DNA of 9,720 nt from an uncultured Lachnospiraceae bacterium (lineage in GTDB: Bacteria > Bacillota > Clostridia > Lachnospirales > Lachnospiraceae): positions 1 through 9,720 of the forward strand of contig CAJTZH010000025.1 of assembly GCA_910584325.1 (NCBI GenBank). The letters are read 5' to 3'. Made by a program: the position numbers and the translations under genes. Under the pieces are notes generated by a model. It was not told the DNA's origin. It saw only the letters and a list, made by a program, of their open reading frames with translations, and ran no database searches. Below, piece by piece: positions 6,830 through 9,720 of the stretch (positions are counted from its first letter, which is position 1; every line of letters starts with the position of its first letter).

Positions 6830-7714
6830 ATGGAAAATCAATTTGAAAAAACTGCAATGAAAGTATCGTTTGTCAGCATTGCAGCAAACGTGCTGTTATC
6901 GGTTTTTAAGCTGTTTGTGGGTGTTTTTGCGCATTCAGGCGCCATGATAAGCGACGCTGTTCACTCAGCGTCGGACGTATTCAGCACATTTGTTGTCATT
7001 ATCGGAATTAAGATAGCCGGAAAAGATTCCGACAAAGAACACCCTTACGGACATGAACGCATGGAGTGCGTAGCGGCAATTGTTCTGGCTACAATTCTTT
7101 GTATCACGGGTCTTGGAATCGGTTATACCGCCATAGAGACAATTTTGTCCGGAAAATATGAACAACTTGTTGTTCCGGGCGCGCTGGCTTTGATTGCCGC
7201 TTTTCTATCCATTGTCGTAAAAGAAGCCATGTTCTGGTATACAAGAATCAACGCCAAAAAAATCGATTCCGGAGCATTGATGGCCGACGCATGGCATCAC
7301 CGCTCCGACGCGCTTTCTTCCGTTGGCGCCTTAATCGGTATTGCCGCCGCGAGAATGGGGTATCCTGTTATGGATGCTGCCGCAAGTCTTGTAATCTGCA
7401 TTTTTATTGTCAAAGCCGCCTATGATATCTTCAAAGACGCTGTTGATAAAATGGTAGATAAAGCCTGCGATGAAGCGACGGAGAACGAACTAAGAGACTG
7501 CACCCTGTCACAGAGAGGCGTCATGGGAATTGACCTGCTCCGTACAAGGGTGTTTGGAAATAAAATTTATGTCGATTTGGAAATTCGTGCGGACGGCAGC
7601 CGGACACTTAACGAAACCCATGAAATAGCGGAACAGATTCACGACCGGATTGAAGAACGTTTCCCTAAGGTAAAACACATCATGGTACATGTCAATCCGG
7701 CAGAGGAATCATAG
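6830..7714 (+). CDS. Cation diffusion facilitator (CDF) family metal exporter
   Basis: This 294-residue membrane protein exports divalent metal from the cytoplasm by metal/proton antiport, normally as a homodimer. Six membrane segments are visible at about 13-33, 38-60, 80-104, 115-137, 160-176 and 180-200, with a cytoplasmic C-terminal domain of about 90 residues. The intramembrane metal site is H45-x3-D49 in TM2 (DAVHSASD) and H156-x3-D160 in TM5 (WHHRSD). This HxxxD/HxxxD pattern fits Zn/Co/Ni-type CDFs better than Mn-type (DxxxD) or Fe/Zn FieF-type (DxxxD/HxxxD). HPYGHERME (71-79) is the conserved TM2-TM3 loop. The C-terminal domain keeps histidines (H264, H271, H283, H287) where the family binds regulatory metal. 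An AGGAGG lies 8 nt before the ATG. The NiCo riboswitch upstream predicts induction by Ni2+/Co2+. The substrate is inferred from riboswitch and motif. Confidence 0.93.
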   Translation: MENQFEKTAMKVSFVSIAANVLLSVFKLFVGVFAHSGAMISDAVHSASDVFSTFVVIIGIKIAGKDSDKEHPYGHERMECVAAIVLATILCITGLGIGYTAIETILSGKYEQLVVPGALALIAAFLSIVVKEAMFWYTRINAKKIDSGALMADAWHHRSDALSSVGALIGIAAARMGYPVMDAAASLVICIFIVKAAYDIFKDAVDKMVDKACDEATENELRDCTLSQRGVMGIDLLRTRVFGNKIYVDLEIRADGSRTLNETHEIAEQIHDRIEERFPKVKHIMVHVNPAEES

Positions 7715-7724
7715 ATTTTTTGAA

Positions 7725-9512
7725 TTACACGCCGGCAGTGCTTTTTGACAATTCTACCAGTCTGTTATACACGCCGCCCTGCCGCATTAATTCGGCATGC
7801 CTGCCTTTTTCACAGACCGTACCATGCTCTACCACATATATTATATCCGCTTTTTCGATAGTTGAAAGTCTGTGGGCAACCACCAGCGTGGTGCGCCCGC
7901 CCATGAGCGCCTCAAGTCCTTTTTGAACAAGCTGTTCACTCTTCGAATCCAAGGCGGAAGTTGCCTCGTCAAGAAGTAAAATCGGCGCGTTTCTGATAAA
8001 CGCGCGGGCTATCGCAATCCGCTGACGCTGTCCGCCCGACAGGCTCTCACCGCGTTCTCCCACCATCGTATCATATCCGTTCGGAAACGACATGATAAAA
8101 TCATGGGCGTACGCGCGTCTGGCTGCCTCCATAACTTCCTCATCCGTTGCCGAAAGCCTCCCGTACCGTATATTTTCCCTGATAGTTGTCGTAAAAAGAT
8201 ACGCGTCCTGCGGAACATAGGCAATATTCTGCCGCAATTCATCGGGAGTATATCCCTCAAGCGGCTTTCCAAGCACTTCTATCGTTCCGCTGTCTAACTG
8301 GTAAAATCCAAGCAGAAGTTTGACTACCGTACTCTTACCACCGCCGCTTTCTCCTACAAGCGCCGCCGTTTTTCCCCTGTCTGCCGTAATATTCACACCG
8401 TTTAATATTTTTTGTGCATTGTCATATGAAAATACGGCGTCATTGATTTTGATTCCGCAGTCCTCTTCTAAAGAATCATATCTTCTGCCTACACTGTCAA
8501 TCCACTGCTCCTCGAAACAAATCGACGGTGCGGGATGTTCGGACGCTGCCGGCTGGTCTAAAATTTCAAACACCCTGTCCGAGAGAACAAAACAATCTAT
8601 CAGATATCCCCATGCGCTGCCGATATTTTTTAAGAAATACGAAACCATTCCCTGCAGACTCAATATTGCCACTACCGTACCAAAATCCACCCATCCGGCA
8701 AATGACATAAAGACTCCGATTAGTAAAATAACAATGTTGCACAGAAATCCAAACATCCACTCAACCGCTGAAATGTCGGACATTCTGCGAAACCGTTTCA
8801 TCGTATCGGCAGCCACATTTTCATTCACATCAAAATAGCGTTCTGTCATGACGCGCGCGCCGGGAAACATTTTGATGATATCAATTCCCGCCAGTATATC
8901 CGTAAGCCTCTGTGTACAGTCCGCAAAAAGTTTCTGTATCCTGACCGCCATATCGTGCAGCGGTTTTGAAAGAATCATATTTATCCGTACTGATACAATA
9001 CTTAAAGCAAGCACCATCAGCCCTATGCGCGGGTCAAGCAGTAAAATCATCACGATTGCCGCCGTGCCGATTATCAACGGATTGATAACGCATGCATGTC
9101 TGTTTGCAAGGGAATTCTTAATATCTTCCACATTGAAACACAGTTTCTGTATGGAATCTGCCGTGTGATGTCCTTCAAAATACGCCATCGGCAAATGAAA
9201 TAAGTGATTCATCACACGCAGACGGAGTCTTTGCATAATCTGACGGATATGGTACATAAATGTATAAATGACAAAACATTTCGTCATATTGAGCGCCAGA
9301 ACAACCGCCGCGAACCAAAGCGCCGCTTGGAATAAAGCCATATCAGAATTTGTTACGGCATTGATTATTTTTTGATAAAACAGCGCGTTCGTCGCGCTTA
9401 TCAGTACTTCCATACCCGGAATCAGAAACTGGCAGCACCAGTACGCGCCTGATTTTTCAAATAAGGAAAGATATTTTTTCAGTTTTGCCACCGTCAATTT
9501 GTCCTGTTTCAT
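7725..9512 (-). CDS. ABC exporter half-transporter (TMD-NBD), second subunit of a pair
   Basis: This is a 595-residue type-I ABC exporter with an N-terminal six-helix membrane domain (about 20-310) and a C-terminal ATPase domain (about 353-590). The ATPase has all canonical motifs: Walker A GESGGGKST (387-395, Lys393), Q-loop Gln435 in YVPQD, signature LSGGQ (491-495), Walker B ILLLDE (511-516) with catalytic Glu516, D-loop SALD, and switch His547 in VAHRLS. A linker of about 35 polar residues (319-353) joins the domains. No peptidase or other extra domain is seen. The start ATG overlaps the stop of the preceding ABC gene (ATGA), and AGGAGA lies 6 nt upstream, so translation is probably coupled and the two proteins likely form a heterodimer. 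The substrate cannot be read from the sequence; lipids, drugs and peptides are all possible. The gene ends 10 bp from the convergent CDF gene. Confidence 0.92.
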   Translation of the reverse strand: MKQDKLTVAKLKKYLSLFEKSGAYWCCQFLIPGMEVLISATNALFYQKIINAVTNSDMALFQAALWFAAVVLALNMTKCFVIYTFMYHIRQIMQRLRLRVMNHLFHLPMAYFEGHHTADSIQKLCFNVEDIKNSLANRHACVINPLIIGTAAIVMILLLDPRIGLMVLALSIVSVRINMILSKPLHDMAVRIQKLFADCTQRLTDILAGIDIIKMFPGARVMTERYFDVNENVAADTMKRFRRMSDISAVEWMFGFLCNIVILLIGVFMSFAGWVDFGTVVAILSLQGMVSYFLKNIGSAWGYLIDCFVLSDRVFEILDQPAASEHPAPSICFEEQWIDSVGRRYDSLEEDCGIKINDAVFSYDNAQKILNGVNITADRGKTAALVGESGGGKSTVVKLLLGFYQLDSGTIEVLGKPLEGYTPDELRQNIAYVPQDAYLFTTTIRENIRYGRLSATDEEVMEAARRAYAHDFIMSFPNGYDTMVGERGESLSGGQRQRIAIARAFIRNAPILLLDEATSALDSKSEQLVQKGLEALMGGRTTLVVAHRLSTIEKADIIYVVEHGTVCEKGRHAELMRQGGVYNRLVELSKSTAGV

Positions 9513-9720
9513 AATGATTCTCCTGCATATATCGAATAAAGCTTCGGGTAAACCCTGCCGTGTTCCATCAGTTCTTCATGCGTTCCTGTCTCAGCTGCCT
9601 TTCCATTCTCCATCACCACAATAAAATCAGCGTTTTTTATCGTAGACAGTCTGTGCGCCACCACAAGCGTTGTACGTCCTTTCGCCAGCTCGTCAAGCGC
9701 CTTTTGTACCTCATTCTCCG
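9509..9720 (-). CDS. ABC exporter half-transporter, first subunit, C-terminal fragment
   Basis: Only the last 69 residues and the stop codon lie in the window; the gene continues past the right edge. They form the end of an ABC ATPase domain: the helix after the D-loop (ENEVQKALDELAKGRTT), the switch-histidine motif VAHRLSTI, the strand FIVVMENGKAAETG, and THEELMEHG. All match the usual end of a type-I exporter. The stop TGA shares 4 bases with the ATG of the next ABC gene, so the two form one operon and probably one heterodimeric transporter. The Walker A, signature and Walker B motifs are outside the window, so whether its ATP site is canonical cannot be judged. Confidence 0.9.
   Translation of the reverse strand, partial: ENEVQKALDELAKGRTTLVVAHRLSTIKNADFIVVMENGKAAETGTHEELMEHGRVYPKLYSIYAGESL

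Noticed and set aside
8320..8838. 172-residue plus-strand frame opposite the ABC exporter
   Set aside because: It lies entirely across the linker and ATPase coding sequence of the ABC gene, with no ribosome binding site or family resemblance.
1..9720. CRISPR arrays, tRNA/rRNA genes, insertion sequences
   Set aside because: No regularly spaced direct repeats, no cloverleaf-like or rRNA-like segments, and no transposase gene or terminal inverted repeats were seen.

Overview
The window looks like chromosomal DNA of a low-to-moderate GC Firmicute, most likely a Lachnospiraceae-type gut Clostridia. The reasons are strong AGGAGG-like ribosome binding sites, a NiCo (czcD-motif) riboswitch of the type known from clostridia, an HscC-type Hsp70 beside a J-domain-like TPR protein, and a paired ABC exporter. 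This placement is inferred from gene content and style, not from a marker gene.

Layout, left to right. (1) Positions 1-256, minus strand: the 5' part of a gene resembling Rpn/PD-(D/E)XK transposase-associated nucleases. It is cut by the window edge and probably carries a +1 frameshift next to its best start codon. (2) Positions 257-495: an intergenic stretch with a good minus-strand promoter and a strong minus-strand terminator hairpin. The hairpin belongs to a set of three alternating ACAGGTA/TACCTGT arms that can form two mutually exclusive stems. (3) Positions 496-6504, minus strand: a tight three-gene operon read in the order J-like/TPR protein (1126 aa), HscC-like Hsp70 (564 aa), then an alpha/beta hydrolase of the BAAT_C/dienelactone-hydrolase type (296 aa). 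Gaps are 18 and 24 bp, and the operon ends at the terminator in region 2. (4) Positions 6505-6829: a divergent regulatory region. It holds a weak promoter for the chaperone operon and, on the plus strand, a promoter, a NiCo riboswitch and an overlapping intrinsic terminator. (5) Positions 6830-7714, plus strand: a cation diffusion facilitator metal exporter controlled by that riboswitch. (6) Positions 7725-9720, minus strand: two overlapping half-ABC exporter genes, the first represented only by its C-terminal 69 residues.

How the genes work together. The riboswitch and CDF exporter form a self-contained metal-efflux unit in which Ni2+/Co2+ (and possibly Fe2+) would relieve termination. The two ABC half-transporters overlap by 4 bp (ATGA), are probably translationally coupled, and likely form a heterodimer. 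The HscC operon is the least characterised part. A specialised Hsp70 is encoded directly after a very large TPR protein whose N-terminus is a J-domain with NPE in place of HPD. Downstream is a hydrolase whose nucleophile position is Tyr rather than Ser or Cys. I read this as a dedicated chaperone/co-chaperone module with unusual active-site substitutions; its client is unknown.
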